Under the pieces are notes generated by a model that ran no database searches, had not been told where the DNA came from, and saw only the letters and a program-made list of their open reading frames with translations. Both the position numbers and the translations under genes were made by a program. A stretch of DNA of 64,000 bases, from positions 2,604,001-2,668,000 of the forward strand of contig CBDCCY010000004.1 of NCBI GenBank assembly GCA_965215155.1, read 5' to 3'. How positions within the stretch are numbered: the first letter of the stretch is position 1; each line of letters begins with the position of its first letter. This stretch comes from JAGWAJ01 sp965215155 (lineage in GTDB: Bacteria; Acidobacteriota; Vicinamibacteria; Vicinamibacterales; UBA8438). Below are positions 33,506-42,718 of the stretch, piece after piece.

Positions 33506-35341
33506 TCAACTCGGTTCGTAGCGGTTGGTGATCGGCAGCCGCCGGTCCTTGCCGAACGCGCGCGTCGAGATTCTGACACCGGGAGGCGCCTGCCGTCGCT
33601 TGTATTCCGCGCGGTCGACGAGGCGCACCACCCTCTCTACCGTCCCGCGGTCGAAGCCGAGCGCCTCGATTCCGGCCGCACCGAGGTCCTGCTCGACGTA
33701 GGCCTCGAGGATGCCATCGAGCAGGTCGTAGGGCGGCAGGCTGTCGGAGTCGAGCTGATCGGCGCGCAGCTCCGCCGTCGGCGGCTTGTCGATGATCCGC
33801 TGCGGGATCACCTCTCCGTCGCGGTTGCGCCAGACGGCCAGGCGGTAGACCCAGGTCTTCAGGACGTCCTTCAGCACCGCGAACCCGCCCGCCATGTCAC
33901 CGTAGAGGGTCGCGTAGCCGACGCTCATCTCGCTCTTGTTGCCGGTGGTCAGCACGAGCCACCCGAACTTGTTGGAGAGCGCCATGAGCAGGTTGCCTCG
34001 GATGCGCGCCTGCAGGTTCTCCTCCGTGACGTCGGGCGCCCTCCCGATGAACGGCTCGGCGAGCGCCGCCCCGTAAGCGGCCGCCAGCTCCTCGATGGGC
34101 AACTCCACCAGGCGCACGCCCAGCCGCCCGGCCAGGGCCGTCGCGTCCTCCCGGTTCGAATCGGCCGTGTAGCGGGACGGCATCGAGACGGCGGTCACCG
34201 CGTCCGGGCCGATCGCGTCGGCCGCCACGGTGAGCGCGAGGGCCGAGTCGATACCGCCCGACAGGCCGAGCACCGCGCCGGGGAAGCCGTTCTTGCGCAC
34301 GTAGTCTGCCGTTCCGAGCGCGAGCGCGCCGTACACCTCCGCCTCGGACGGCAGGAGCGGCGCCGGTCGCGCCGCGGGGAGCACGGGGGTCGCGCGGGCG
34401 CGCCGCCGGGCGAGGCGGACCACCCGGATCGGGCTCGCGCCCGCGGGCGACGCGGCGTCCGGGGCACGAAGGGGTCGCGCCGGCGGTTTCGGACTCGCGC
34501 GGGCGGCCTCACCGGCGCCGGCCGCCGGCCCCGCCCACCGCGGGTCCCCCTCTCGCAGCACGCGCGCCTGCCCGACATCGATGTCGACGACCTGGATGTC
34601 CTCCTCGAACTGCGCCCCGCGCGACGACACCTCGCCGTCCGGCCCGATGACGAGGCTGTGTCCGTCGAACACCAGCTCGTCCTGCCCGCCGACCGCATTA
34701 CAGAAGGCGAGAAAACAGCGATGATCGACGCAGCGGGCCGCGAAGAGGCGCTCCCGGTCTCCCCCCTTGGCCCGGTGGTAGGGCGATGCCGAGAGGTTGA
34801 CGAGCACTTCCGCGCCCCCGTCGAGCGCCGCCCGCTCCGCCGGGCCGCCCGGCGCCCAGATGTCCTCGCACACGCTGATGCCGAGGCGGACGCCCCCGAG
34901 ATCGATCACCAGCGCCTGCCCGCCCGGCGCGAAGTAGCGCCGCTCGTCGAACACCGCGTAGTTGGGCAGGTGGTGCTTGCGGTAGGTCGCCGCGGTCTCG
35001 CCGTCGGCCAGGACGGCGGCGGCGTTGTAGAGAGCGAGCGGGGCGGGTGCGTCCGCCGCGGGGGCAGGCGCCTCGCCCACCGGCGCCCCGACGACCGCGA
35101 CGATGCCCGTCACCGCGGCGGCCACGCGCTCGAGGGCCCGGCCCGCGTCGCGGACGAAGCTCGGCTTGAGCAGCAGATCCTCCGGCGGATAGCCGGTGAT
35201 CGAGAGTTCCGGGAAGACAACGATGTCGGCGCCCCGGCCGCGCGCGGCTTCCACCCCTGCCCGCAGACGGTCGGCGTTGCCGGAGAGATCGCCCACCGAC
35301 TGGTTGAGCTGGCACAGGGCCAGACGAATTCGGGAGTCCAT
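33506..35341 (-). CDS. nadE: Glutamine-dependent NAD+ synthetase
   Basis: The 611-residue enzyme makes NAD+ from deamido-NAD+, ATP and glutamine. The N-terminal nitrilase-type glutaminase is complete: FPELSITGYPPEDLL (Glu), YRKHHLPNYAVFDE (Lys) and SVCEDIW (Cys). The C-terminal synthetase has the P-loop LGLSGGIDSALA and GNKSEMSVGYATLYGDMAGG. Between them lies an unusually long Ala/Pro/Arg-rich linker (about residues 275-325), which explains the length above the usual 540-580. ATG 35341 begins the family N terminus (MDSRIRLALCQLNQ). Repeat copy C lies just upstream. Confidence 0.94.
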   Translation of the reverse strand: MDSRIRLALCQLNQSVGDLSGNADRLRAGVEAARGRGADIVVFPELSITGYPPEDLLLKPSFVRDAGRALERVAAAVTGIVAVVGAPVGEAPAPAADAPAPLALYNAAAVLADGETAATYRKHHLPNYAVFDERRYFAPGGQALVIDLGGVRLGISVCEDIWAPGGPAERAALDGGAEVLVNLSASPYHRAKGGDRERLFAARCVDHRCFLAFCNAVGGQDELVFDGHSLVIGPDGEVSSRGAQFEEDIQVVDIDVGQARVLREGDPRWAGPAAGAGEAARASPKPPARPLRAPDAASPAGASPIRVVRLARRRARATPVLPAARPAPLLPSEAEVYGALALGTADYVRKNGFPGAVLGLSGGIDSALALTVAADAIGPDAVTAVSMPSRYTADSNREDATALAGRLGVRLVELPIEELAAAYGAALAEPFIGRAPDVTEENLQARIRGNLLMALSNKFGWLVLTTGNKSEMSVGYATLYGDMAGGFAVLKDVLKTWVYRLAVWRNRDGEVIPQRIIDKPPTAELRADQLDSDSLPPYDLLDGILEAYVEQDLGAAGIEALGFDRGTVERVVRLVDRAEYKRRQAPPGVRISTRAFGKDRRLPITNRYEPS

Positions 35342-35358
35342 AGCCCTCGCGCGCCCGA

Positions 35359-35420
35359 CCCTAACGGGCGCGTTGGGAGTCTGCGCCGAAGCGAGGTCCT
35401 TGCATCGCAAGCTCGCGCGG
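35359..35420 (-). repeat. Dispersed double-hairpin repeat, copy C (inverted)
   Basis: On the minus strand, 35386-35359 reads GCGCAGACTCCCAACGCGCC followed by CGTTAGGG, matching copies A and B. The second hairpin is partly degenerate. It lies 18 bases upstream of the nadE start codon. Confidence 0.7.
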
Positions 35421-35436
35421 CGCAGGCTCGCCGGCG

Positions 35437-36273
35437 TCAGCGGGACGCGGGCGCCGGCGGGAGGTCGGGGATGCCGATCGCGGTGGCGAGCTCGCGCACC
35501 GCGGCCTGCACGGTCCGCAGGTTGTCGGGACCCATCAGGAGGAGCTGCTTCTGCACCGGGGGGAGCTCCTCGAGCCGGTCGTCGTCGTACGCGAAGAACG
35601 ACGCGACCGGAACCACGCCCGGAGCGGCAGGAATCTGCGGCGTCTCCAGCACGCGCACCACCGCCCGCCGGAACGCCACCCCGAACGGAATGTCGGGATA
35701 CCCGAGCTCCGCGTAGGCCTCGTCCATCAGCGGCTCGAGCCGCCGGTAGATCTCGACCGCGCCCGCGACGTCAAGGGAGGCGAGGAGCTGCGTCAACTCG
35801 TCGTAGCGCCCGTAGCCGGCCGGATCGAGGCGCCACTCGGCGCCGTCGGTGCGAGTCCGGAGGCGGCTGCCGGGCCGCATGAACGGCACATGGCGCGCCG
35901 GATTCGACCCGTCCGCCACGTTGTCGACGGCCACCACGAACCGCCGCACCAGGTCGTCGGTAACGAGCCACGTTGCCAGCCGGGGGTGCTCCGTGAGGGT
36001 GGGCACCAGGCCCCGCACCAGATCGTCGCTCGCGTCGAGCGGGACCGGCTCCGGCTCGGGCTCCTCCGGCCGCTCCGGAAGCGGCTCGGGAACGGGCGCT
36101 TCGGGCGCGGGCGCGACGGCCTGTTGCGGCGGCGTGGCCGCATCGTCCGAGCGAAACCCGAAGTAGAGGGCGGCACCACACAGCAGCACGAGGGCCCCCA
36201 CGGCCGCGCCGGTCGCGGCCCGGTGCGCGCCCGCGGTCTCGAGCAGCCGGCTCGGATCGAGCTTGCCGGGCAT
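35437..36273 (-). CDS. DUF3014 family membrane-anchored protein
   Basis: The 278-residue protein has one N-terminal membrane helix (residues about 20-40). A periplasmic Pro/Glu-rich spacer follows (PEPLPERPEEPEPEPVP). The DUF3014 domain comes next, recognisable from LVRRFVVAVDNVADG, HVPFMRPGS, YGRYDELTQLLASLD and LEPLMDEAYAELGYPD. The function is unknown; the topology suggests an envelope role. It is followed on the same strand, 31 bases upstream, by the CHRD gene, so it may be the last gene of that operon. Confidence 0.87.
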   Translation of the reverse strand: MPGKLDPSRLLETAGAHRAATGAAVGALVLLCGAALYFGFRSDDAATPPQQAVAPAPEAPVPEPLPERPEEPEPEPVPLDASDDLVRGLVPTLTEHPRLATWLVTDDLVRRFVVAVDNVADGSNPARHVPFMRPGSRLRTRTDGAEWRLDPAGYGRYDELTQLLASLDVAGAVEIYRRLEPLMDEAYAELGYPDIPFGVAFRRAVVRVLETPQIPAAPGVVPVASFFAYDDDRLEELPPVQKQLLLMGPDNLRTVQAAVRELATAIGIPDLPPAPASR

Positions 36274-36304
36274 CGACTCGAATCTACCACGGAACGGGGC
36301 GGCG

Positions 36305-36778
36305 TCAGTCGCGGGGAGGCAGCAACCAGCCGCGGAGCTCGCCCCCGGGGTTGGCCTCGGTGTGTATCTGCAGGTAGTAGCGCCCGGCCCGCAACTCGGC
36401 CGCCTGGGCGTCGGTGAGCGTGACGGTGGCCACGAACTCGCCGGCGGTCCCCATCGGGTCGCCGACGTCGACGGGGAACGCCACCTCGCCGGGGCGAGCT
36501 CGCGGGGCGTTGTGCACGTGCACGGCGGTCACCGGGCTGCTCAGCCCCCGGAACTCGGCCTGTAGCGTCAGCTCGCGTTCGTGCAGCCGGGCCGTCACCG
36601 CGCCCTCGCCGCGGATCGTCGACGTGGTCACGAGGTCGACCGGCATGCGCGACAGCCGGCCGCCGAAGCGCTCGAGGGCTGGCGCCTGGGCGGCCAGGGA
36701 AGCGGTGAGTTCCGCCAGCGCGAGTGCCACGAGGCCGGCAACGGACAGGAGATCGGTCGCGGACGGTCTGCGGGTCAT
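36305..36778 (-). CDS. CHRD-domain secreted protein
   Basis: The 157-residue protein has a hydrophobic N-terminal export signal (about residues 10-32). A CHRD domain follows, shown by VTAVHVHNAPRARPGEVAFPV, LTDAQAAELRAGRYYLQIHTEANPGGELRGWLLP. CHRD domains occur in exported bacterial proteins of largely unknown role. Its ATG overlaps the stop of the CoA-transferase gene (ATGA), which means the two are translationally coupled. Confidence 0.88.
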   Translation of the reverse strand: MTRRPSATDLLSVAGLVALALAELTASLAAQAPALERFGGRLSRMPVDLVTTSTIRGEGAVTARLHERELTLQAEFRGLSSPVTAVHVHNAPRARPGEVAFPVDVGDPMGTAGEFVATVTLTDAQAAELRAGRYYLQIHTEANPGGELRGWLLPPRD

Positions 36779-37959
36779 CGTTGCACTCCTGGCGCCGCCG
36801 GCTGTCCTCCCGGCGCTGGCCGGCCGGACAGCCCGGCCAGGATCTCCTCGTTGTGCTCGCCGAGCGCAGGGGGCCGGCGATCGAGCACGGCCGGGGTCCG
36901 CGACAGCCGGATCGGGTTACCGAGGCTGCGCATGGAGCCGAACGCGTCGTGGGGGATCTCGACCACCATGGCGCGGGCGTGCAGGTGCGGATCCTCCAGG
37001 GCGTCGGCCAGACGGCGCACCTGACCGCACGGCACGGTGTGGGCGCGCAGGCGCGCGATGAGCTCCTCGCACGTGAATCGGCCCAGCCGCTGCGACAGTT
37101 CGTCGATCAAGGCGCTCCGGTGCCGCATGCGGTCGGTATTGTTGGCATAGCGCGGGTCGTCCAGCAGATCGGACGAGTCGACCGCCGCGCAGAACTGCCG
37201 CCAGAGCCGCTGGTTGCCGGCGGCGACGACCACGAGCCCGTCCCGGACCGCGATGGTCTCGTAGGGAGTCAGGGTGTGGTGCTGGTTCCCTTCGCGCCCA
37301 GGTGCGTCGCCGGTGTGGAAGTAGACGCCGGCCGGCAGCGCCAGCGTCGATGTCATCGCGTCGAGCAGGGCGATATCGACGTGCTGGCCCAGTCCGGTCC
37401 GGTCGCGGTCCCGCAACGCCAGCAGGATGCCGTTCATCGCGTAGAGGCCCGCGAGGTAGTCGGTGATGGCCACCCCGACCCGCGTCGGCGGGCCGTCCGG
37501 ATGCCCCGTCACGTCCATCAGGCCGCTCTCGGCCTGGATGACGGCATCGTAGCCGGGCAGGTGCCGCTTCGGGCCGGTCTGTCCGTAGCCGGTGATCGAG
37601 CAGTAGACGAGGCGCGGGTTCCGGGCCGCGGCGGCGTCATAGCCGAAGCCGAGCTTCGACAGGCTCCCCGGCCGGAAATTCTCGATCAGCACGTCCGCCG
37701 TGTCGATCAGACGGCGGAGCACGTCGGCGCCGGCGTCGGACTTCAGGTCGATGGCGAGGCTCTTCTTGCTGCGGTTCAGGCCGAGGAAGAACGTGCTCCA
37801 CCCGTCCCGGTGCGGCGCCCAGGTGCGCGTGTCGTCGCCCTCGGTCGGTTCCTCGATCTTGATGACCTCCGCGCCCATGTCGCCGAGCATCATCGCGCAG
37901 TAGGGACCGGCGAGCACGCGAGTCAGGTCGAGCACCCGGAGTCCGGTCAGGGGGGGCAT
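36775..37959 (-). CDS. CaiB/BaiF-type (family III) CoA transferase
   Basis: The 394-residue enzyme moves CoA between carboxylic acids. The start is classic (LTGLRVLDLTRVLAGPYCAMMLGDMGAEVIKIE), followed by NRSKKSLAIDLK, DVLIENFRPG and the catalytic Asp region TRVGVAITDYLAGLYA. The C-terminal half has VVAAGNQRLWRQFC and an AHTVPCGQVR segment. The acid substrate cannot be assigned. It is the first gene of a unit with the CHRD and DUF3014 genes and is divergent from the tannase-family pair. Confidence 0.93.
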   Translation of the reverse strand: MPPLTGLRVLDLTRVLAGPYCAMMLGDMGAEVIKIEEPTEGDDTRTWAPHRDGWSTFFLGLNRSKKSLAIDLKSDAGADVLRRLIDTADVLIENFRPGSLSKLGFGYDAAAARNPRLVYCSITGYGQTGPKRHLPGYDAVIQAESGLMDVTGHPDGPPTRVGVAITDYLAGLYAMNGILLALRDRDRTGLGQHVDIALLDAMTSTLALPAGVYFHTGDAPGREGNQHHTLTPYETIAVRDGLVVVAAGNQRLWRQFCAAVDSSDLLDDPRYANNTDRMRHRSALIDELSQRLGRFTCEELIARLRAHTVPCGQVRRLADALEDPHLHARAMVVEIPHDAFGSMRSLGNPIRLSRTPAVLDRRPPALGEHNEEILAGLSGRPAPGGQPAAPGVQR

Positions 37960-38087
37960 CGGATCGGCGGATTATACCCGTCCGATTCGTCGGCCCGGTT
38001 GCCGTGCGGCCGCCCCGGACGCGGCGCCGCCGCGCCGCGGCTGGTGCTCCGGCCGCGCCCCGTGTATGGTGCTCCCGACCGGTTCCG

Positions 38088-38094
38088 AGGAGGG
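38088..38094 (+). promoter_or_regulatory. Strong Shine-Dalgarno of the first tannase-family gene
   Basis: AGGAGGG lies six bases before ATG 38101 and fixes that start over the long upstream open frame. Confidence 0.8.
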
Positions 38095-38100
38095 TGTGAG

Positions 38101-39666
38101 ATGCGATTGATCCAGAGATGCCTGACCGCGGTCGCCATTGCGGCCGTGTTGGCTTTCGTTGCGGCGTCCGGCGGGGCGGCAGCCCAGGCGCCGGCCGCGG
38201 CGCCCTCGCCGTGCGCCGATCTCGCCGGGCTCGAGCTGATGGACATTCGGATCGGCGCGGCGGAGGCCGTGTCCGCGGAGAACGGCGTGCCGGCCCACTG
38301 CCGGGTGACCGGCGTGATCGAGACCGAGATCAACTTCGAGCTGCTGCTCCCCGAGACCGCCGACTGGAACGGCCGCTTCCTGATGGGCGGGGGCGGCGGA
38401 TTCGTCGGCAGCGTGCAGAACCAGGCGCGGAACCTGTTCGCGTACGGGGGCGGCCCGCTCGAGCGCGGCTACGCCACGGTGGGAACCGATACCGGGCACA
38501 CCGGTAGCGGCATCGAGGCGAGCTGGGCGCTCGACCACCCGGAGCGGCAGGAGAACTTCGGCCACCGGGCGGTGCACCTGACGGCGGAGGCCGCCAAGAC
38601 GATCATCCGCCGCTACTACGACCAGGCGCCGGACTACTCGTACTTCGTCGGCTGCTCCCGCGGCGGCGGACAGGCGATGATGGCCTCGCAGCGCTACCCG
38701 GAGGACTTCGACGGGATCGTGTCCGCGGCCCCGGCCTACGACTGGACCGGCATCGCGGCCGGTTTCGTGCAGAACCAGCAGGCGATCTATCCCGACGCCG
38801 ATCTCGACAATCCGGTGCTCACGCCCGCGACCCTCGAGCTGCTGGGCAGCAGCATCCTCGCCGCGTGCGACGCCGACGACGGCGTCGAGGACGGCATGAT
38901 GACCGATCCGCGGCAATGCGGCTTCCGGACGGCCGACCTGCCGCGCTGCGAGAACGACCACGCGGCGGACGGCTGCGTCACCGCGGCGCAGCTCGCGGCG
39001 ATCGACAGGGTCTACGACGGCCCGACCGCCAACGGCGAGTCGATCCATCCCGGGTTCAACTACGGCGGCGAGAACGACCAGGGCGGCTGGGACTCCTGGG
39101 TCGTCGCATCGCCGGGGCGAGCCGCGCAGGGCGTGCCGAACGCGCAGTTCGGCTTCGGGACCGAGCTCTTCAAGTACTTCGTCTTCGGCGACCCGGACTG
39201 GAACTACACGCGTTACGACTTCGCCAACTGGCGCGAGGAGGTTGCGCCGACGGCCGCCATCCTGGACGCCGTCGACACCGATCTCAGTGCCTTCCGCGAC
39301 CACGGCGGCAAGATCATCTACTGGACGGGTTGGTCGGATCTCGCGCTCACGCCGCTCGGCACCATCGACTACTTCGAGAATCTCGCCGCCGGCGATCCGG
39401 GTGCGAGCGACTACGCCCGCCTATACATGCTGCCGGGCGTGCTGCACTGCGCCGGCGGCCCCGGCCCCGACCGCGTCGACTGGGTGGAGGCGATCCGCGC
39501 CTGGGTGGAAGACGGGCAGGCGCCCGAGCGGCTCGTGGCGTCGAAGTACGCCGCTGACGGGAGCGCGACCATGACGCGCCCGGTCTGCCCGTACCCGCAG
39601 GTCGCGGTCTACGACGGGACGAGCGACCCGAGCGACGAGGCGAGCTTCGCCTGCGCCGCGCCCTGA
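38101..39666 (+). CDS. Secreted tannase/feruloyl esterase family protein
   Basis: The 521-residue protein has a signal peptide (about residues 8-30). The tannase-type alpha/beta hydrolase fold follows. The nucleophile elbow is GCSRGGGQ, with Ser in the family CS motif. RFLMGGGGGF and the GTDTGHTG oxyanion region precede it, then DFDGIVSAAPAYDW. The acidic and His residues are in the WTGWSDLALTP and VLHCAGGPGPD segments. It probably hydrolyses aromatic esters such as gallate or ferulate in plant polymers. It is followed by a close paralogue about 200 bases downstream. Confidence 0.92.
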   Translation: MRLIQRCLTAVAIAAVLAFVAASGGAAAQAPAAAPSPCADLAGLELMDIRIGAAEAVSAENGVPAHCRVTGVIETEINFELLLPETADWNGRFLMGGGGGFVGSVQNQARNLFAYGGGPLERGYATVGTDTGHTGSGIEASWALDHPERQENFGHRAVHLTAEAAKTIIRRYYDQAPDYSYFVGCSRGGGQAMMASQRYPEDFDGIVSAAPAYDWTGIAAGFVQNQQAIYPDADLDNPVLTPATLELLGSSILAACDADDGVEDGMMTDPRQCGFRTADLPRCENDHAADGCVTAAQLAAIDRVYDGPTANGESIHPGFNYGGENDQGGWDSWVVASPGRAAQGVPNAQFGFGTELFKYFVFGDPDWNYTRYDFANWREEVAPTAAILDAVDTDLSAFRDHGGKIIYWTGWSDLALTPLGTIDYFENLAAGDPGASDYARLYMLPGVLHCAGGPGPDRVDWVEAIRAWVEDGQAPERLVASKYAADGSATMTRPVCPYPQVAVYDGTSDPSDEASFACAAP

Positions 39667-39690
39667 CGTCGGCGATTGCGAGCAGCCGCC

Positions 39691-39710
39691 CGGCCCCGTG
39701 CACGGGGCCG
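39691..39710. terminator. 20-bp perfect palindrome between the esterase genes
   Basis: CGGCCCCGTG followed by CACGGGGCCG gives a perfect palindrome 25 bases after the first esterase stop. It is terminator-like but lacks a T-run. The following 150 bases contain degenerate GGTTGGCGGG/GGTTCGCGGG repeats. Confidence 0.55.
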
Positions 39711-39868
39711 GCCCGCTTCGGGGGGCGGTCCGGTTGGCGGGGCCGACCCCGGTTGGCGGGAGCGGCCCGTTTCGCGGGGCAGGCGCGGTTCGCGGGGAAC
39801 TGTCCGGGGCGCGGGCCAGCCCGCGTCGCGGGTTCGGGTCCGCGACGCCGGCTCGGAGAGGTCGACCC

Positions 39869-41415
39869 ATGCGCTTCGTTCGACGCTGCCTGGCCGCCGC
39901 CGGATCCGCCGCCTGCGCCTTCGCTGCCGCCTGCGGAGGCTCGGCGGGCGGAAGCGTCTCGTGCGGCGACCTCACCGGCCTGGACCTGATCGACCTGCGC
40001 ATCGGCGCCGCGGAGACGGTGCCGGCGAGCGGCGCCAATCCGGCGCACTGCCGGGTGACCGGCGTGATCGAGACGGAGATCAACTTCGAGCTGCTGCTGC
40101 CCGAGGCGGCAGCCTGGAACGGGCGGCTGCTGACGGGCGGCGGCGACGGCTTCGCGGGCAGCGTGCAGAACGACGCGCGCACGCTCTTCACGCACGGCGG
40201 CGGCCCCCTCGCGCGCGGCTACGCGACGGTCGGGACCGACACCGGGCACGCCGGGCAGGTCTTCGAGGCGGGCTGGGCGCTCGACCACCCCGAGCGGCAG
40301 GAGAATTTCGGCCACCGGGCGGTCCACCTGACGGTGGAGGCGGCCAGGTCGATCAGCGGCTACTACTACGACCGGGCGCCGGACTACTCGTACTTCGTCG
40401 GCTGCTCGCGCGGCGGCGGGCAGGGGATGGTGGCTTCGCAGCGCTACCCGGACGACTTCGACGGCATCGTGGCCGCGGCCCCGGCCTACGACTGGACCGG
40501 CGCGGCCGCCGCCTACGTGCAGAACCAGCAGGCCATCTACCCGGACGGCGACTTCGAGAGCCCCGTGCTCACGCCGTCGGCGCTCGAGCTCCTCGGGACC
40601 AGCGTCCTCGCTGCCTGCGACGCGGGCGACGGCATCGCGGACGGCATCCTGAACGACCCGCGGCAGTGCGGATTCCGGCCCGCCGATCTGCCGCGCTGCG
40701 CCGGGGACCGTCCCGCGGACGGTTGCGTCACCGCCGCGCAGCTTGCCGCAATCGAGACCGTCTACCGCGGTGCGACCGTGAACGGCGAGCCGGTCTACCC
40801 CGGGGCCGCCTTCGGCGGCGAGCACGAGCCCGGCGGCTGGGACTTCTGGGTGGTAGGCTCGCCGCAGACCGCCGCCATGGGCGTGCCGAGCGCGCAGTAC
40901 GGAGCCGGGACGGAGCTCATCAAGCACTTCGTCTTCGGCGACCCGGACTGGGACTACACGGCCTACGACTTCGCGGCTTGGGAGGAGGACGTGGCCGCAA
41001 CGGCCGCCGTCCTCAACGCGACCGACACCGACCTCGACGCCTTCCGCGACGGCGGCGGCAAGATCCTCTACTGGACGGGCTGGTCCGACCACACCCTGGC
41101 GCCGCTCGCCACCATCGCCTACTACGAGGGGCTCGCCGCGGGTGATCCGGCCGCCCGCGACTACGCTCGCCTCTACATGCTGCCGGGCGTGCTCCACTGC
41201 GCCGGCGGCCCCGGCCCCGACCGCGTCGACTGGGTGGAGGCGATCCGCGCCTGGGTGGAGGAGGGGCAGGCGCCCGAGCGGCTCGTGGCGTCGAGTACGC
41301 CCCGGACGGGAGCCCGGCGATGACGCGCCCGGTCTGTCCGTACCCGCAGGTCGCGGTCTACGACGGGACGAGCGACCCGAGCGACGAGGCGAGCTTCGCC
41401 TGCGCCGCGCCGTAG
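39869..41415 (+). CDS. Second tannase/feruloyl esterase family protein, frameshifted at the 3' end
   Basis: A close paralogue of the preceding gene. It has an export signal (a Cys in FAAACGG suggests a lipoprotein), then the same RVTGVIETEINFELLLPE, GCSRGGGQ, WTGWSD and HCAGGPGPD blocks. At 41291-41297 the sequence reads TCGAGTAC where the paralogue has TCGAAGTAC. The missing A diverts the frame to a stop at 41323. With it restored, the protein ends ASFACAAP at 41415, like its twin. The last 90 bases of the two genes are almost identical even at silent sites, which suggests recent gene conversion. Confidence 0.85.
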
Positions 41416-41861
41416 ATCAGCGTGGACCGGCGTTCCCGCGGGAACGCCCACCCGCCCGGCAGCGGAGCCCACCGCGGCCCGGGTCCGAGCCTGCTGCCGG
41501 CATCGCTCTTTCGCCATCCGGTCCGGAAGCGGCGCTCCGGATGACAATTTCTGTCAGCGCCTCCCGACAGGATCGGGAGAGATGGTCCAGCAGCAGTACA
41601 GGCGGAATGCCTCGCGGCCATGGACGACGCATGACGGAAACTCGCGGGTTCGGGCGGAGTCGAGCACCTGCGGCTTCTCGACGCCCTTCTTCACCGATCC
41701 GTCGAGCCCTCCCTTCCAGGGGCGGACCCGATCGTGCAGCAGCGCGGGGGGCGTGTGCTCCCAGTGGTCGAACGTCATCAACTGGACGGCTGCACGCTGC
41801 GCTGCCCAGGAGGTGATCCTCGATTGACGTCGATTCCGAAACCAGTGACCGAGGGAGTCGG
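41416..41861. other. 446-bp gap with a palindrome and a possible gene remnant
   Basis: A perfect 20-base palindrome (GGCGTTCCCG then CGGGAACGCC, 41429-41448) is a likely terminator. On the minus strand, 41554-41830 encodes a protein-like stretch including AAVQLMTFDHWEHTPPALLH and SVKKGVEKPQVLDSARTR. It has no recognised family and no supported start, so it may be the tail of a lost gene. Base composition here is slightly lower in GC than nearby. Confidence 0.4.
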
Positions 41862-42629
41862 ATGACTGTACGACAGCGGATCGAATCGATGAACCAGGAG
41901 TGCGTCGAACTGTGCAGGCTGCATGGGCACCTGTCATCACGCCGAAACCCGAATTTCTTGCTGCTGTACTCGTCACCGGAGACGTTCGAGCCGCCGGCCG
42001 ACGTCATGTTCCTCGGTTGGAATCCCGGCGGCGGGAAGGATGTCGCCGACCGGCACCCCTATCGGATGCCGTTCGACCGGCCCCGCGGATGGTCGCCGTA
42101 TCTCGACGAGACGTGGGAAGGGTTCGAGAAGGGTGAACACCCCATGCAGCGCGCTGTGCAGTCTATCGCCGAGTTGATTGCTGGCGGTCATGGCACGGAC
42201 CTGATCCGGGCAAGTCCCGCCGGCAACCTGATTCCCTTCCGGTCCGAGGCCTCCGGCGATCTACCCCGTGTGTTGCGAGAGGAAGGGGCCCGCTTCGGGT
42301 TGGACCTCATCGGCTTGGCGCATCCGCGACTGCTGGTGCTGCTGTCGGGCAAGAAGCAGCTCTGGGAACCGTTGATGAGGCGAATCGAGCATGTACCTGA
42401 ACCGGACTGGCAACGCGACGTGGGCGCAAACCACGTATTCCGCGAAGCGCGGTACACGGCGGGCGGCGTACAGTGCTTCGTGTTCGCCCTGCCGGGCGTG
42501 AATACCAACAGGGAGGGCCGGAATCGCGAGGTGATCGACCTGTTCCGACAACGACTCCGTCACCATGAACTACCTCGGGACGCCAGATCGCCAAGGTCGC
42601 GGTTGGTGAAGGCACGGCGCCCCTCGTAG
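41862..42629 (+). CDS. Hypothetical protein, possibly uracil-DNA-glycosylase-like fold
   Basis: The 255-residue protein has no confident assignment. VMFLGWNPGGGKDV near residue 48 resembles the motif 1 region of uracil-DNA-glycosylase-fold proteins, and AGNLIPFRSEASGD recalls their TNLVPFR segment. A late FALPGVNTNREGRN could play the role of the His-containing motif 2, but the His is not obvious. The start MTVRQRIESMNQE follows a gap with AT-richer sequence. The gene stands alone between the esterase pair and the convergent AAA/PD-(D/E)XK pair and may be an acquired accessory gene. Confidence 0.5.
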   Translation: MTVRQRIESMNQECVELCRLHGHLSSRRNPNFLLLYSSPETFEPPADVMFLGWNPGGGKDVADRHPYRMPFDRPRGWSPYLDETWEGFEKGEHPMQRAVQSIAELIAGGHGTDLIRASPAGNLIPFRSEASGDLPRVLREEGARFGLDLIGLAHPRLLVLLSGKKQLWEPLMRRIEHVPEPDWQRDVGANHVFREARYTAGGVQCFVFALPGVNTNREGRNREVIDLFRQRLRHHELPRDARSPRSRLVKARRPS

Positions 42630-42718
42630 CCCGAGTCGCACCGGTATCGCCGCGGCCGGAGGGGTCGACCGCGCGCGGCGGTCGAAGCTCCACCTTCCGG
42701 CCGGGTGCGCGGCACCCG

